A model generated the notes under the pieces. That model saw only the letters and a program-made list of their open reading frames with translations. It made no database searches and was not told where the DNA came from. From NCBI RefSeq assembly GCF_000257645.1, contig NZ_AJHJ01000007.1, forward strand, positions 1 through 64,000: a stretch of DNA of 64,000 nucleotides, written 5' to 3'. This DNA is from Serratia sp. M24T3 (GTDB lineage Bacteria; Pseudomonadota; Gammaproteobacteria; Enterobacterales; Enterobacteriaceae). This document shows, one piece after another, positions 8,353 through 17,312 of this stretch. A program made the position numbers and the translations under genes. Every line of letters starts with the position of its first letter. The stretch's first letter is position 1.

Positions 8353-9675
8353 ATGAAATTAAAATATTTGCTGGCAGCACTGTTGCCGCTGGCGGCCGCG
8401 ACCAGTGCTTTTGCCGATGATGCGTCAAACTCTGCTGACATGATTAAACGCGGTGCCTATCTGGCAACAGCGGCGGACTGTACTGCCTGTCATACCGCGC
8501 CCAACGCCGATAAAAATGCTCAATTTGGCGGCGGTTATCCGCTAGCATCGCCATTTGGGGTAATTTATGGCACTAACATCTCTTCCGATAAACAGTTTGG
8601 TATCGGTAACTGGACAGACGACGAGTTTGTGCGTGCCGTGCAGGACGGCGTAGGTAAAGACGGGCAGCAACTTTATCCGGCAATGCCTTATGACTCCTTC
8701 ACCAAAATGAAACGTGAAGACGTGCTGGCGATTAAAGCCTATTTGCTGTCATTGCCGGGCGTACATTCGGCACCGGCTAAAACTGACCTCTCCTTCCCGT
8801 TCAACCAACGTTGGGGCATGACCTTCTGGAAATGGTTCAACTTTGATAAAGGCGAGCTTAAGAACGATCCGAGCAAAAGCGATGACTGGAACCGTGGTCG
8901 TTATCTGGTGGATGCGATGGAGCACTGCGGCACCTGCCACACTCCGCGTAACTTGACCATGGGTATGGACAACAGCAAAGCCTTTGCCGGTGGCGATTTG
9001 GGGTCCTGGGTAGCATTTAACATTACTCCAGACAAAAATGCCGGCATCGGCACCTGGTCACAGCAAGAGCTGGTCACTTACCTGAAAACCGGTGACGTGG
9101 CGGGCAAGGCGTCGGCATCCGGTGCTATGTCTGAAGCTATCGAGCACAGCCTGCAACATCTGACCGACAGCGACCTGAACGCGATTGCAACCTACATCCG
9201 CTCAGTGCCTGCCATTGCAGATGACAAGCAGACTCAGCCACGCGATTCCTGGGGCAAACCGGCAACCAACGTGTTCGCCGATCGCGCCAACGCCGTGCCG
9301 TTTGACCAGTCCGCCTCGGCGCTGTTCAACAGCAGCTGTGCGGCCTGCCATGGGCAATCGGGTGGCGGCATTGGTAAAGGCTTCCACGCCTATCCTTCGC
9401 TGTATAACCACACCAGCACTGGCGCGGCCGACAGTCGTAACATGGTTTCAGTCATTCTCAATGGCGTACAGCGCCATATGGATCAGGGTGAAGTCATGAT
9501 GCCATCCTTTGCCAACCAGCTGAACGATGAGCAAATTGCCCAGATAAGCAACTATGTTAGCAATCAGTTTGGTAATCCGGCGGGCGCTACGGTCACGGCG
9601 AAAGAAGTTGCCAAGATGCGTAAAGCGGCAGACCTGACTTATCCTTCAAAAACTGAAGACGGTACTCAGAAATAA
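8353..9675 (+). CDS. Triheme cytochrome c subunit of the dehydrogenase
   Basis: Membrane-anchored cytochrome c, 440 residues, accepting electrons from the flavoprotein. It has a Sec signal peptide (KLKYLLAALLPLAAATSAFA) and three CXXCH haem sites: CTACH, CGTCH and CAACH, one per cytochrome c domain, each followed by a methionine-containing segment. The ATG at 8353 has GAGG 8-9 nt upstream; a GTG two codons earlier is less likely. Last gene of the operon, followed by a strong terminator at 9778-9805. Confidence 0.93.
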   Translation: MKLKYLLAALLPLAAATSAFADDASNSADMIKRGAYLATAADCTACHTAPNADKNAQFGGGYPLASPFGVIYGTNISSDKQFGIGNWTDDEFVRAVQDGVGKDGQQLYPAMPYDSFTKMKREDVLAIKAYLLSLPGVHSAPAKTDLSFPFNQRWGMTFWKWFNFDKGELKNDPSKSDDWNRGRYLVDAMEHCGTCHTPRNLTMGMDNSKAFAGGDLGSWVAFNITPDKNAGIGTWSQQELVTYLKTGDVAGKASASGAMSEAIEHSLQHLTDSDLNAIATYIRSVPAIADDKQTQPRDSWGKPATNVFADRANAVPFDQSASALFNSSCAACHGQSGGGIGKGFHAYPSLYNHTSTGAADSRNMVSVILNGVQRHMDQGEVMMPSFANQLNDEQIAQISNYVSNQFGNPAGATVTAKEVAKMRKAADLTYPSKTEDGTQK

Positions 9676-9777
9676 ATCAGGGGCTATATTGAGATTGAGA
9701 CAATCTCAGATAAGATTTAAGGCAATATCAGACTTAAATCAGAAGCAACGCCTTGACTATCTCTGAAAAAACCACCT

Positions 9778-9805
9778 AAAGGCCGAACTCACGTTCGGCC
9801 TTTTT
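9778..9805 (+). terminator. Rho-independent terminator of the dehydrogenase operon
   Basis: An 11-bp perfect stem (AAAGGCCGAAC, loop TCAC, GTTCGGCCTTT) runs into five T. It can also serve the convergent PEBP gene, with a poorer T-run on that side. A weaker dyad, TGAGATT/AATCTCA (9690-9708), lies between it and the cytochrome stop. Confidence 0.9.
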
Positions 9806-9836
9806 ATTGCCATTGGGCAAGGGAAATTGCACAAGA

Positions 9837-10406
9837 TTATTCGCCGAAGCGGGCGACCAGAGTCGAATTATCAATGGCGTGACCTTTAAGCTTTTCGAAC
9901 AACTGTTCGTAACTCAGCCCTTTGGGTAACGCATCAGGCGCTAAATCAGTGGCTATAAGCTGCACGATATAATGATGAGAGCCAGTGCCTACCGGTGGGC
10001 AAGGCCCGTTATAATAGCCGTGCTTCATCGTGTTGCTTCCGCCGATAAACCCTTTCCCCTCACTCAACGCGTCGCCAGCAAAACCTGTGGTTGAGGCAGG
10101 TATGCCATAAGCCACCAGATGGTTCACGCCGAGGCCATGATTGGCATCTACATCCCTGATGGTCAGGGTAAAGCTTTTGGTGCCTCCGGGCGCATTATGC
10201 CAGCTAAAAGCCGGTGAAAAGTTATCGCCAACGCAGGCCGGGTTCTCTTTAATGTTACCGGCGTATTTTTTAGCCAATACGCCATTGTCGTTAAACGCCG
10301 GAGAGCTCAAAGTGAACATCGGCGCCGCGTTGGCCAAGGGTAACCAGGCACACACGGCCAATCCCGCGATGACCTTGTTAATCGAATGAGAGTTTAATAA
10401 AGCCAT
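9837..10406 (-). CDS. YbhB/YbcL-type PEBP (Raf kinase inhibitor-like) protein
   Basis: Periplasmic phosphatidylethanolamine-binding-like protein, 189 residues. A signal peptide (about 1-28, ending ANA) is followed by the family pattern: FSPAFSWHNAPGGTKSFTLTIRDVDA, broken here as FSPAFSW and then the DVDA motif, the H in GVNHLVAYG, and NGPCPPVGTGSHHY. The start is set at the second in-frame ATG because AAGG lies 8 nt upstream of it; the first ATG (10415) directly abuts that AAGG. The molecular function of bacterial members is poorly known. Convergent with the dehydrogenase operon. Confidence 0.88.
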   Translation of the reverse strand: MALLNSHSINKVIAGLAVCAWLPLANAAPMFTLSSPAFNDNGVLAKKYAGNIKENPACVGDNFSPAFSWHNAPGGTKSFTLTIRDVDANHGLGVNHLVAYGIPASTTGFAGDALSEGKGFIGGSNTMKHGYYNGPCPPVGTGSHHYIVQLIATDLAPDALPKGLSYEQLFEKLKGHAIDNSTLVARFGE

Positions 10407-10536
10407 GTTCGACATCCTTGATAAATAAGCATAAGAACCTTAAGGATAGCAGCCAGGATTGCCAACAACGGCGAATAGGTCTTTTAAAATGAAGTTTATG
10501 TTAACAGTCATAAACATGAGGGTTGAATTGCAGAGC

Positions 10537-10660
10537 AAAAAAAAGCGTCCTGTTAGCGCTCAGTCTCCTGAACGCTAACGGACGCCTTTGTTTTTAAACG
10601 CTGACTAAGCCAGCTCAACTCAATATTGCGCGACTTAGTGCTGTGCCATACTTTCTATCC
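10537..10660 (-). ncRNA. Candidate small RNA between divergent genes
   Basis: A strong terminator lies between two divergent genes, where no mRNA should end. Read on the minus strand, the stem (GCGTCC and GTTAGCG arms, 10545-10585, one bulge) ends in eight T (10537-10544). About 120 nt upstream is a sigma-54-like promoter (10670-10686) overlapped by TATAAT. The predicted RNA, about 124 nt, also has ACTAAG/CTTAGT arms (10604-10609, 10634-10639). No known enteric sRNA was recognised. Confidence 0.4.
10545..10595. terminator. Bidirectional orphan terminator
   Basis: The stem GCGTCC-T-GTTAGCG pairs with CGCTAACGGACGC. It is flanked by eight A on the left (T-run for the minus strand) and CTTTGTTTTT on the right. 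No protein gene ends here on either strand. A plus-strand RNA of about 100 nt is also possible, with a GTTTATG/CATAAAC hairpin at 10494-10515. Confidence 0.8.
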
Positions 10661-10669
10661 GAAATTATA

Positions 10670-10686
10670 AAGCAGTTTACATGCCA
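10670..10686 (-). promoter_or_regulatory. Sigma-54-like promoter overlapped by a -10 box
   Basis: On the minus strand, TGGCATGTAAACTGCTT has the GG/GC doublets at RpoN spacing. TATAAT (10664-10669) directly follows, so a sigma-70 start could fall within a few bases of the sigma-54 start near 10660. This double arrangement is known for the enteric sRNA genes glmY and glmZ; the RNA here is not similar to either. Confidence 0.4.
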
Positions 10687-10965
10687 CTTTTAAACATCAA
10701 GATAATAAAAATATAAATCATATAATTATAAATTTATGGCATTTTAATCAGCTTCAATTACCGCGCAGCCATGCACCACCAAGGAGTCAGTGCACCTTTT
10801 ATTGGCAGCCCCACGATGTCAAAACTAAAACTCGGAACGTAAGAATGATAACCCACCAGCAAATTTAATATTTCATAGTCATGATTAATTGAAATAAATA
10901 ATTCATATTGCTAATTTTGATTCAGGCTCTGATTTTGAATCATTATTAATAGGTGGATAAACACA

Positions 10966-11961
10966 ATGTTAAAAGTTGCGCTGTTGGGGGCGGGCAGAAT
11001 TGCCAGGGTTCATGCAAAACACATCGACGATAATCCTGACTCGGTGCTGTTCTCGGTCTCAGGTTCGTCCTCAGGGAATGCCGGGGAATTAGCTGAAAAA
11101 TATCACGCTAAAGTGCTTTCGGTCACAGAGGCGATTAATCATCCCGAAGTCGACATTGTGTTGATCGCCACGCCAAATGATACTCATGCTGATTTCGCTC
11201 TTCAGGCAGCGCGGGCGGGCAAAGCTATCTTTTGCGAAAAACCAATCGACTTGCATATCGAGCGGGTACGAGCCTGCGTAGAAGAGATAAATCAGCTAGC
11301 CGTGCCGTTTATGATTGGTTTCAACCGACGCTTTGACCCAAACCATGCGGCGCTGCACCGCGCCCTGAGTGCCGGTGAAATTGGCGAGCTTGAGCATTTG
11401 CAGATATCTTCCCGCGACCCTTCGCCCCCGCCGCAGGAAAATTATCCGGATTCCGGCGGCATCTTCCGTGATATGACGATTCATGATTTTGATATGGCGC
11501 GTTTTCTGCTGCAGGAAGAACCGATTGCTGTTTCAGCCATCGCCGCTGCGCTGGTGAACCCAAAAATCAAGGCTGGCGGTGATGTTGATGTTGTCGTGGT
11601 AACACTGCAAACCGCGTCAGGAAAAATTGTGGTTATCAATAACAGCCGCCGCTCAGGCTATGGCTACGATCAGCGCATTGAAGCGCACGGCCAGCTGGGC
11701 TGTTTGCAGGTCAACAATGTGCCCGCGACTACGCTGGTGAAATTTACTGAAAACAATGCCGTCCAGTCACAAAAGCCGCTTTATTCTGTGCTTGACCGTT
11801 ATCACGCGGCTTTCCAACAGCAGTGGCAGGCGTTTGTTACGGCAGTGAAAGAAAATAAAACATTGCCAATTACTGCTGACGATGGCCTCAAGGCCCTAAT
11901 GCTGGCCGAGGCGGCCATTGAATCATTGAAAACGCAGAAAGTGGTGACGGTGACGCTTTGA
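10966..11961 (+). CDS. Gfo/Idh/MocA oxidoreductase, inositol 2-dehydrogenase-like
   Basis: NAD(P)-dependent dehydrogenase, 331 residues. The N-terminal Rossmann fold starts MLKVALLGAGRIA. The EKP motif follows (FCEKPIDL), and the catalytic His region is RDMTIHDFDMARFL, as in IolG. Family members oxidise inositols or other sugars; the exact substrate is uncertain. AGGTGG precedes the start at a good distance. It stands alone, with a GATTCA/TGAATC dyad (10919-10941) just upstream and a long-loop terminator downstream. No other inositol genes are near, so it may serve another polyol. Confidence 0.85.
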   Translation: MLKVALLGAGRIARVHAKHIDDNPDSVLFSVSGSSSGNAGELAEKYHAKVLSVTEAINHPEVDIVLIATPNDTHADFALQAARAGKAIFCEKPIDLHIERVRACVEEINQLAVPFMIGFNRRFDPNHAALHRALSAGEIGELEHLQISSRDPSPPPQENYPDSGGIFRDMTIHDFDMARFLLQEEPIAVSAIAAALVNPKIKAGGDVDVVVVTLQTASGKIVVINNSRRSGYGYDQRIEAHGQLGCLQVNNVPATTLVKFTENNAVQSQKPLYSVLDRYHAAFQQQWQAFVTAVKENKTLPITADDGLKALMLAEAAIESLKTQKVVTVTL

Positions 11962-11962
11962 C

Positions 11963-12019
11963 AAAACTCCCCCTAAATCTGCCTGATAGAATTACCCGCA
12001 AATGCTGGAGGGAGTTTTT
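11963..12019. terminator. Long-loop bidirectional terminator
   Basis: AAAACTCCC (11963-11971) pairs with GGGAGTTTT (12010-12018) around a 38-nt loop, with T-runs outward on both strands. It sits between two convergent genes and would serve both. The long loop lowers confidence. Confidence 0.5.
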
Positions 12020-12024
12020 CATCA

Positions 12025-12705
12025 TCAACCCAGCACAAACCCTTTAGCCATAGTGACATGCCGGTCACACATGTGGTCAATCACGTCGGCGTCGTGGCTG
12101 ACCAAAATCATCGTCAACTCACCCGCCTCTTTCAACTCATTGAGCAAGTTGAGGATTTCTGCCTGCACTGACATATCCAGCGCCGAGGTCGGTTCGTCGA
12201 GCAGCAGCAGTTTTGGCTTTAGCAACAGCGCACGCACGATCGCCACGCGCTGGCGCTGTCCGCCGGAAAGCTGATGTGGATAACGATGGATAAGCGCCGG
12301 GTCGAGACCAACCTGACGAAAACCGTCGGCCACCTTTTGCTCGATATCCTGTTCTTTCAAAAGCTTAAGCGGCTCACTTAGCGTGCGCAGCAGTTTGTGT
12401 TTTGGGTGCAGCGACGCATAAGGGTCTTGAAACACCATCTGCACTTCACGGCGCAAGATGCCGGTAAAAGGTTTCCCCGGCGATAATCGATGCCCCAGCA
12501 GAGTCATGTTACCGCTCCACTGCGTATTTAATCCCGCCAGCACCCACAGCAGTGAGGATTTACCACAGCCCGATGGGCCAACCAGACCAAAACATTCGTC
12601 CTGATGAATAGTCAGGTCCACGTCGTGCACCACCGTGCGAACGTCATAACCTTGGCGATGTGAAACGCTGAGCTGATGCAGCTGGGCAATAATTTCCTGA
12701 CTCAT
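12025..12705 (-). CDS. Peptide/nickel-type ABC transporter ATPase 2
   Basis: Second ATPase of the five-gene importer, 226 residues. Walker A is GPSGCGKSS, the signature QLSGGQRQRVAIVRA, Walker B LLLLDEPTSAL and the switch region LVSHDADV. It stops soon after the nucleotide-binding domain and lacks the C-terminal oligopeptide extension (about 80-100 residues) of DppF/OppF. The ATG overlaps the stop of the preceding ATPase by 4 bases, indicating coupled translation. Last gene of the operon. Confidence 0.9.
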   Translation of the reverse strand: MSQEIIAQLHQLSVSHRQGYDVRTVVHDVDLTIHQDECFGLVGPSGCGKSSLLWVLAGLNTQWSGNMTLLGHRLSPGKPFTGILRREVQMVFQDPYASLHPKHKLLRTLSEPLKLLKEQDIEQKVADGFRQVGLDPALIHRYPHQLSGGQRQRVAIVRALLLKPKLLLLDEPTSALDMSVQAEILNLLNELKEAGELTMILVSHDADVIDHMCDRHVTMAKGFVLG

Positions 12706-13586
12706 AACTGCCCCTCTTCACTAAGTTTCGCCAGCAACGCGCGGTCCAATACTGGCAGCATTTCGCCGTGAGTGGCTTTGCTCGGGCGGCATGACCACAG
12801 CGTGTGAGTGTAAGGATGCGTGGCGTGAGCCAGCTGGCTTGACGGCAGGCTATCGACAATTTGCCCTTTGTACATCACCATCACCTGCTCGGTATATTCC
12901 GCTACCTGCTGTAAATCATGGCTAATCAGAATCAGGCCCATATTGCGCTCATCAACCAGTCGCTCGATCAACTTCAACACTTGCTCGCGCACTGCAAAAT
13001 CCAGCGCTGAGGTTGGCTCATCGGCAATCAGAAATTGTGGATGATTAATCAGCGCAATCGCCAGCATCACTCTTTGCCCCATACCACCGGAAAGCTGGTG
13101 CGGATAAAGCTTGCTGAGCTGCGCCGGATGCGGCAAACCCACCGCGTTAAGCATGTCGAGCCGCTGCTCTTTGCGCTCACTGCCGCTAAACTTACCGTGC
13201 AGGCGCAGCGGTTCCTCAACCTGTTTGCCGATCGGCTGTGCCGGATTCAGCGCATGTTTCGGGTCCTGCATTACCATCGCAATGCGATTGCCACGCAGCT
13301 GGTTCCACTGCCTTTCTTTCAAATGAGTTAAATCCTGCTCACCCAACGTCAACTGACTTGCGTGCATTACGCAAGGATTGGGCAGCAGCCCCATCAGCGC
13401 ACGAGCAGTCATCGACTTGCCCGAGCCTGATTCGCCAACCAGCGCGATTCGCTGCTGACCGACGCTAAAGGAAATCGATTTAACCAGCTCAATCGGCTGC
13501 GGTCCCGGAATGTAGACAGTCAAGTCACGAGCAATCAGGCGATCGTTGTGCAAATTTGCCGCGTGGGGCTGAGAATTAGTTACCAT
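12702..13586 (-). CDS. Peptide/nickel-type ABC transporter ATPase 1
   Basis: First ATPase (DppD/NikD position), 294 residues. Walker A GESGSGKSM, signature QLSGGMGQRVMLAIAL (note GGMGQ), Walker B FLIADEPTSAL, switch LISHDLQQ, then the HPYTHTLW segment of the oligopeptide C-terminal domain. The start at 13586 is chosen because the ATG lies in the last codons of the permease gene (11-base overlap), as in coupled operons; an upstream in-frame ATG at 13616 would overlap far more. Confidence 0.9.
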   Translation of the reverse strand: MVTNSQPHAANLHNDRLIARDLTVYIPGPQPIELVKSISFSVGQQRIALVGESGSGKSMTARALMGLLPNPCVMHASQLTLGEQDLTHLKERQWNQLRGNRIAMVMQDPKHALNPAQPIGKQVEEPLRLHGKFSGSERKEQRLDMLNAVGLPHPAQLSKLYPHQLSGGMGQRVMLAIALINHPQFLIADEPTSALDFAVREQVLKLIERLVDERNMGLILISHDLQQVAEYTEQVMVMYKGQIVDSLPSSQLAHATHPYTHTLWSCRPSKATHGEMLPVLDRALLAKLSEEGQL

Positions 13587-14442
13587 GACGGGTATCCATT
13601 TTATCGCGCAGGCCATCGCCTATCAGGTTAAACGCCAGACTGGCAAACAAAATCGCGCCACCGGGTGCGGCAGCGACCCACCATTGGTCGAAAATGACTT
13701 TGCTACCTTCGGCGACCATCGCCCCCCATTCGGCGGTCGGCGGTTGAATGCCCATGCCGAGAAAGCCTAAACCAGCCGAAGAAAGGATAATACCGCCCAG
13801 ACTCAGTGCAGCACGAACGACCGCGCTAGGCAGGCATAATGGTAAAATATGGCCAAACATCAGGCGAAAACCACCAATGCCCTGCATCCGCGCTGCAGCC
13901 AGATAATCGCTGCGACGCAGAGCCAGTGTCTCGGCTCGCGCCTGACGCGCAAACGACGGCCAGCTGGTAAACGCCAGCGCCAGTGCGCCATTCATCAGCC
14001 CCGGCCCGAGGATTGCCACCAGCGCCAGCGCCATCACCAGACTGGGTAACGACAGGATAATATCGGTGAAACGCATCAGAATACGTTCTACCCAGCCGCC
14101 GAGATAACCGGCGCTGATGCCAATCAGCAAACCAAAGGGGATCGTCAGCAGCAGGATAAGCGACACCAGCAGCAGTGTCGGTCTGGCACCATAAATCACT
14201 CGCGACAGCAAGTCACGGCCAAAGCCGTCGGTGCCTAACCAGTGGACGGAAGACGGCGGCAACAGGCGGATTTCAATGTGTTGCAGATTAGGGTCGAACG
14301 GGGCCAGCCACGGGGCAAACAGCGCTGCCAGCAACAGCACCACTGCCAGCACAGTGCCCACCGACAGCGTGGTGACATGGCGCAGGCTTTTGCCAGTGGC
14401 CACACCCGCCAGTGGCGGTTTTTCAGGTATAAGTTGGGTCAT
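13576..14442 (-). CDS. Peptide/nickel-type ABC permease (DppC/NikC position)
   Basis: Inner-membrane permease, 288 residues, with an N-terminal OppC_N-type segment followed by a BPD_transp_1 domain. It carries LGTDGFGRDLLSRVIYGAR, the family's hallmark, and an EAA loop (ARAETLALRRSDYLAAARMQG). Six membrane segments are expected. It starts 6 bases after the other permease and overlaps the next ATPase. The gene order, binding protein-B-C-D-E, is that of nik and dpp operons. Confidence 0.92.
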   Translation of the reverse strand: MTQLIPEKPPLAGVATGKSLRHVTTLSVGTVLAVVLLLAALFAPWLAPFDPNLQHIEIRLLPPSSVHWLGTDGFGRDLLSRVIYGARPTLLLVSLILLLTIPFGLLIGISAGYLGGWVERILMRFTDIILSLPSLVMALALVAILGPGLMNGALALAFTSWPSFARQARAETLALRRSDYLAAARMQGIGGFRLMFGHILPLCLPSAVVRAALSLGGIILSSAGLGFLGMGIQPPTAEWGAMVAEGSKVIFDQWWVAAAPGGAILFASLAFNLIGDGLRDKMDTRHGN

Positions 14443-14448
14443 AAATGC

Positions 14449-15501
14449 TTACCGGGTCCGCGGATCGAGTAAATAGGTCAGCGCATCCGCCAACGTATTA
14501 AGCAATACAAAACAGGTGCCTATCAGCAGCGTCGAGCCGAGGATAGCCGGGGTGTCTGAGGCAAACAGTGCGCTGGTCAGATAGCGGCCCACGCCCGGCC
14601 AGGCAAACACCGTTTCGGTTAGCACCGCGCCTTCCAACAGGCTGGCATATGACAGGCTCAGCACGGTAATCAGGGTGCCCAGTACGTTAGGAAACACGTG
14701 GCAAAGCAGCACGCGAGCGCGCCCAGCCCCTTTGGAACGGGCCAGTATCACGTACTCTTTGTTCATTTCGCCGAGCATCGAAGCACGCAACAGGCGGGTG
14801 ATGCCTGCCATCGAAAGCAGACCCAGCACCGTTACCGGCAGCCACATGTGACGGATAGCGTTAAAGAACATCTCACGATCGCCGGAAAGCCAGGTGTCAA
14901 TCAGCACGAAACCGGTACGCGGCTCCATAGTATAAAGATAGGCATCATCGAGCCTGCCCGGCCCGCCCGCCCAGTGTAATACGGCGTAAAACAGCAGCAA
15001 CCCCAACAGGCTAAGCCAGAAAATCGGCACCGAATAGCCGAGCAGCGAAACCAGCCTGACCAGATTATCCTGCCAGCTGCCGGGCTTATATACCGACAGC
15101 AGCGCTAGCGTGATGCCCAATATAGCGCCGAGGATAATCGCGCAGGTTGCAAGCTCAATCGTGGCCGGGAAAGTATGCATCAGGTCGCTGGCCACCGGCT
15201 GACCGGTGATGCTCGACATGCCCATGTCACCGTGAGCCAGGTGTTGCAGATAATGCCAAAACTGCACTGGCATTGGCTTGTCCAGCCCCAGACTTTGGCG
15301 CACTTGAGCATAGGTCGCTGCGCTGGCGTGGTCACCGGCGATTTGAAGCGTTGGGTCAACCGGAGCAAGATGAGAAAGTGCGAAGGTAAAAGCCAGCAGC
15401 CCTAACAGAGTCAGCATTAAAGAAACCAGGCCGCCCACCAGGCGGCCTGACCAACGCCAACCCTGTCGGAAGAAACCGACCGGGGGAGTACTGTCTATCA
15501 T
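14449..15501 (-). CDS. Peptide/nickel-type ABC permease (DppB/NikB position)
   Basis: Inner-membrane permease, 350 residues, BPD_transp_1 family. The EAA loop MLGEMNKEYVILARSKG and the terminal AVLTETVFAWPGVGRY segment are typical of DppB/OppB. It has a longer periplasmic insertion near residues 185-210 than most members. Its start shares a base with the stop of the binding-protein gene (15501), so the two are tightly coupled. Confidence 0.92.
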   Translation of the reverse strand: MIDSTPPVGFFRQGWRWSGRLVGGLVSLMLTLLGLLAFTFALSHLAPVDPTLQIAGDHASAATYAQVRQSLGLDKPMPVQFWHYLQHLAHGDMGMSSITGQPVASDLMHTFPATIELATCAIILGAILGITLALLSVYKPGSWQDNLVRLVSLLGYSVPIFWLSLLGLLLFYAVLHWAGGPGRLDDAYLYTMEPRTGFVLIDTWLSGDREMFFNAIRHMWLPVTVLGLLSMAGITRLLRASMLGEMNKEYVILARSKGAGRARVLLCHVFPNVLGTLITVLSLSYASLLEGAVLTETVFAWPGVGRYLTSALFASDTPAILGSTLLIGTCFVLLNTLADALTYLLDPRTR

Positions 15502-17066
15502 TACTTAGTGACCTTGCTGTAGAACACCATGTCAGGATTGATGCCCTGCACGTACCCTTTGATGTTGTCACGTACGGCGATCAGGCTGCGTGCCTGTAGG
15601 CCAATCACGAACGGCGAGTTTTTCTGCACTTCAAGCTGCAACTGGCGATAGTCCGCCACGCGTTTTGCTTTGTCATTTTCAGCCGTTGCCGCGAGCGTTA
15701 ACTTGCTCAGCGCTGGAATACTCCAGTTGGCGCGCCATGCCAGCGTATTACTGCCATCTTCCGGATTATAGGCAAAGGCCGCGGCGTTGGTGTTCGGATC
15801 GAAATAATCCGGTCCCCATGAAGACAGCGTCGCGTCATAGTTGTGGGCCTTCACGCGCAGGGAAATCTGCGAACTGACTCCTGGCTCCAGCTTGACGGTA
15901 ATACCGCCCAGCGCGAAGTTGGCCTGCAGCGCCTGTGCGATATCCAGATAAGGCGGCTGGTTGGTCACGGCGATAGTGAAAGTCACGTTTTTCAGGCCGG
16001 CTTTGGCCAGAATTTCTTTTGCCTTGGCCGGGTCAAACTTGTAGGGATTGTCGTTCAACGCGCCCAAATAACCGTCCGGCAGGAATGCTTGATGCACCTG
16101 GAACTGGCCTTTCAACAGGTCTTTGGCGATACCGTTATAATCCCACAGGTAACGAGCCGCTTCCCACAGTGCCGGATTGCCCAGCGCCGGAGAGGCCTTG
16201 GTGTTGAAATACAGGAAATACAGTGAAGCGTAAGGCACGGCCAGAGGTTTAACGCCCGGTTTGCCCTGTAGGCTAGCCATTTGGTCGGCGCCCAGATTAC
16301 GTGCGATATCGGCATCGCCCTGCTCAATCAGCAGGCTACGCGCAGCGGCATCGGGCACGTTTTTAATCAACACGGTCGGGATCTTTGGCGCGCCTTCAGG
16401 CGAACTTGGATTAGCCTGCAACACCAGTACCTGATGTGGAACATAAGTGCGGATCTTGTACGGGCCGCTGCCCGCCGAGTGGTCACTCAACCACTGGTGT
16501 CCGAGATCGTCACCCTTGGCATTCTGCGTAACCAGTTTGGAGTCAACAATCGATGAAACCGGCGCAGAAAGCAGGCTCAACACGAAACTCGGGCTGACAT
16601 TCTCGGTCCAGCTGATTTTAACGTGCCGGGCATCTACTTTAGTCAGAAAACCATCCACATTTTTGGCATTCCAACCCAGCTGGGTCAGGATAAATGAAGG
16701 TTCGAGATTAAGTTTCACCACGCGCGACAGCGAGTAAATGATGTCGTCGGCGGTGAGCGGATTGCCGCTGGCGAAGGTCGCTTTTGGATTCAGAGTAAAA
16801 GTCAGGCTCTTGCCGTCACTGCCCGCCTGCCATGAGGAGGCCAGCACTGGTTTCAAATCAATGGGGTTGTTAGGGTCAGACTGAACCAGACGCTGATAAA
16901 TATTATTAAACGCCTGCACGGTGGTCAGCTCAAAACCCTGCGCCGGGTCGAAGCTAGAGGCATCATCCAAAGATTGTGCAATGACCAGTGTATTGGCCGG
17001 TGTAGCCGCCTGTACGGTAAAAGTTGCAGCAATAGCGGCAAAAAGAACTGAAGGGATCAATTTCAT
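15501..17066 (-). CDS. Extracellular solute-binding protein, family 5
   Basis: Periplasmic binding protein (SBP_bac_5), 521 residues, giving the importer its specificity. A signal peptide ends at about residue 20 (VQAA). Family features include the SFDPAQGFE region, LTADDIIYSLSRV and the GSGPYKIRTYVP segment. First gene of the five-gene operon. A 21-bp dyad lies 91 bases upstream. The substrate (peptide, nickel chelate, glycoside or opine) cannot be assigned. Confidence 0.92.
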   Translation of the reverse strand: MKLIPSVLFAAIAATFTVQAATPANTLVIAQSLDDASSFDPAQGFELTTVQAFNNIYQRLVQSDPNNPIDLKPVLASSWQAGSDGKSLTFTLNPKATFASGNPLTADDIIYSLSRVVKLNLEPSFILTQLGWNAKNVDGFLTKVDARHVKISWTENVSPSFVLSLLSAPVSSIVDSKLVTQNAKGDDLGHQWLSDHSAGSGPYKIRTYVPHQVLVLQANPSSPEGAPKIPTVLIKNVPDAAARSLLIEQGDADIARNLGADQMASLQGKPGVKPLAVPYASLYFLYFNTKASPALGNPALWEAARYLWDYNGIAKDLLKGQFQVHQAFLPDGYLGALNDNPYKFDPAKAKEILAKAGLKNVTFTIAVTNQPPYLDIAQALQANFALGGITVKLEPGVSSQISLRVKAHNYDATLSSWGPDYFDPNTNAAAFAYNPEDGSNTLAWRANWSIPALSKLTLAATAENDKAKRVADYRQLQLEVQKNSPFVIGLQARSLIAVRDNIKGYVQGINPDMVFYSKVTK

Positions 17067-17156
17067 TAGTTGTGCTCTTCAACATAGCGGAATTGCTAAT
17101 AATTTCGCGAGTGTATGGTAGTTATGAACACACAATAAAGTCATTTGAGGTCTATG

Positions 17157-17177
17157 GTTATGCAATTTTTGCATAAC
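17157..17177. promoter_or_regulatory. 21-bp dyad upstream of the ABC operon
   Basis: Perfect 9-bp arms, GTTATGCAA and TTGCATAAC, surround a TTT centre. It lies 91-111 bases upstream of the binding-protein start, a usual operator place. It does not match the NikR or Fur site forms. The regulator is unknown. Confidence 0.55.
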
Positions 17178-17312
17178 ATAATTTAAATGGATATAACTTG
17201 CTCAAAACGGTCAATATACCACCTATCCTCAACCGGCTTGCAGTGTATAAGCAGGAAGGACAAGCTCATTGAGAGGGGTCTTAGTGATGAAGTATTGTTT
17301 GAGTTGTAATCT

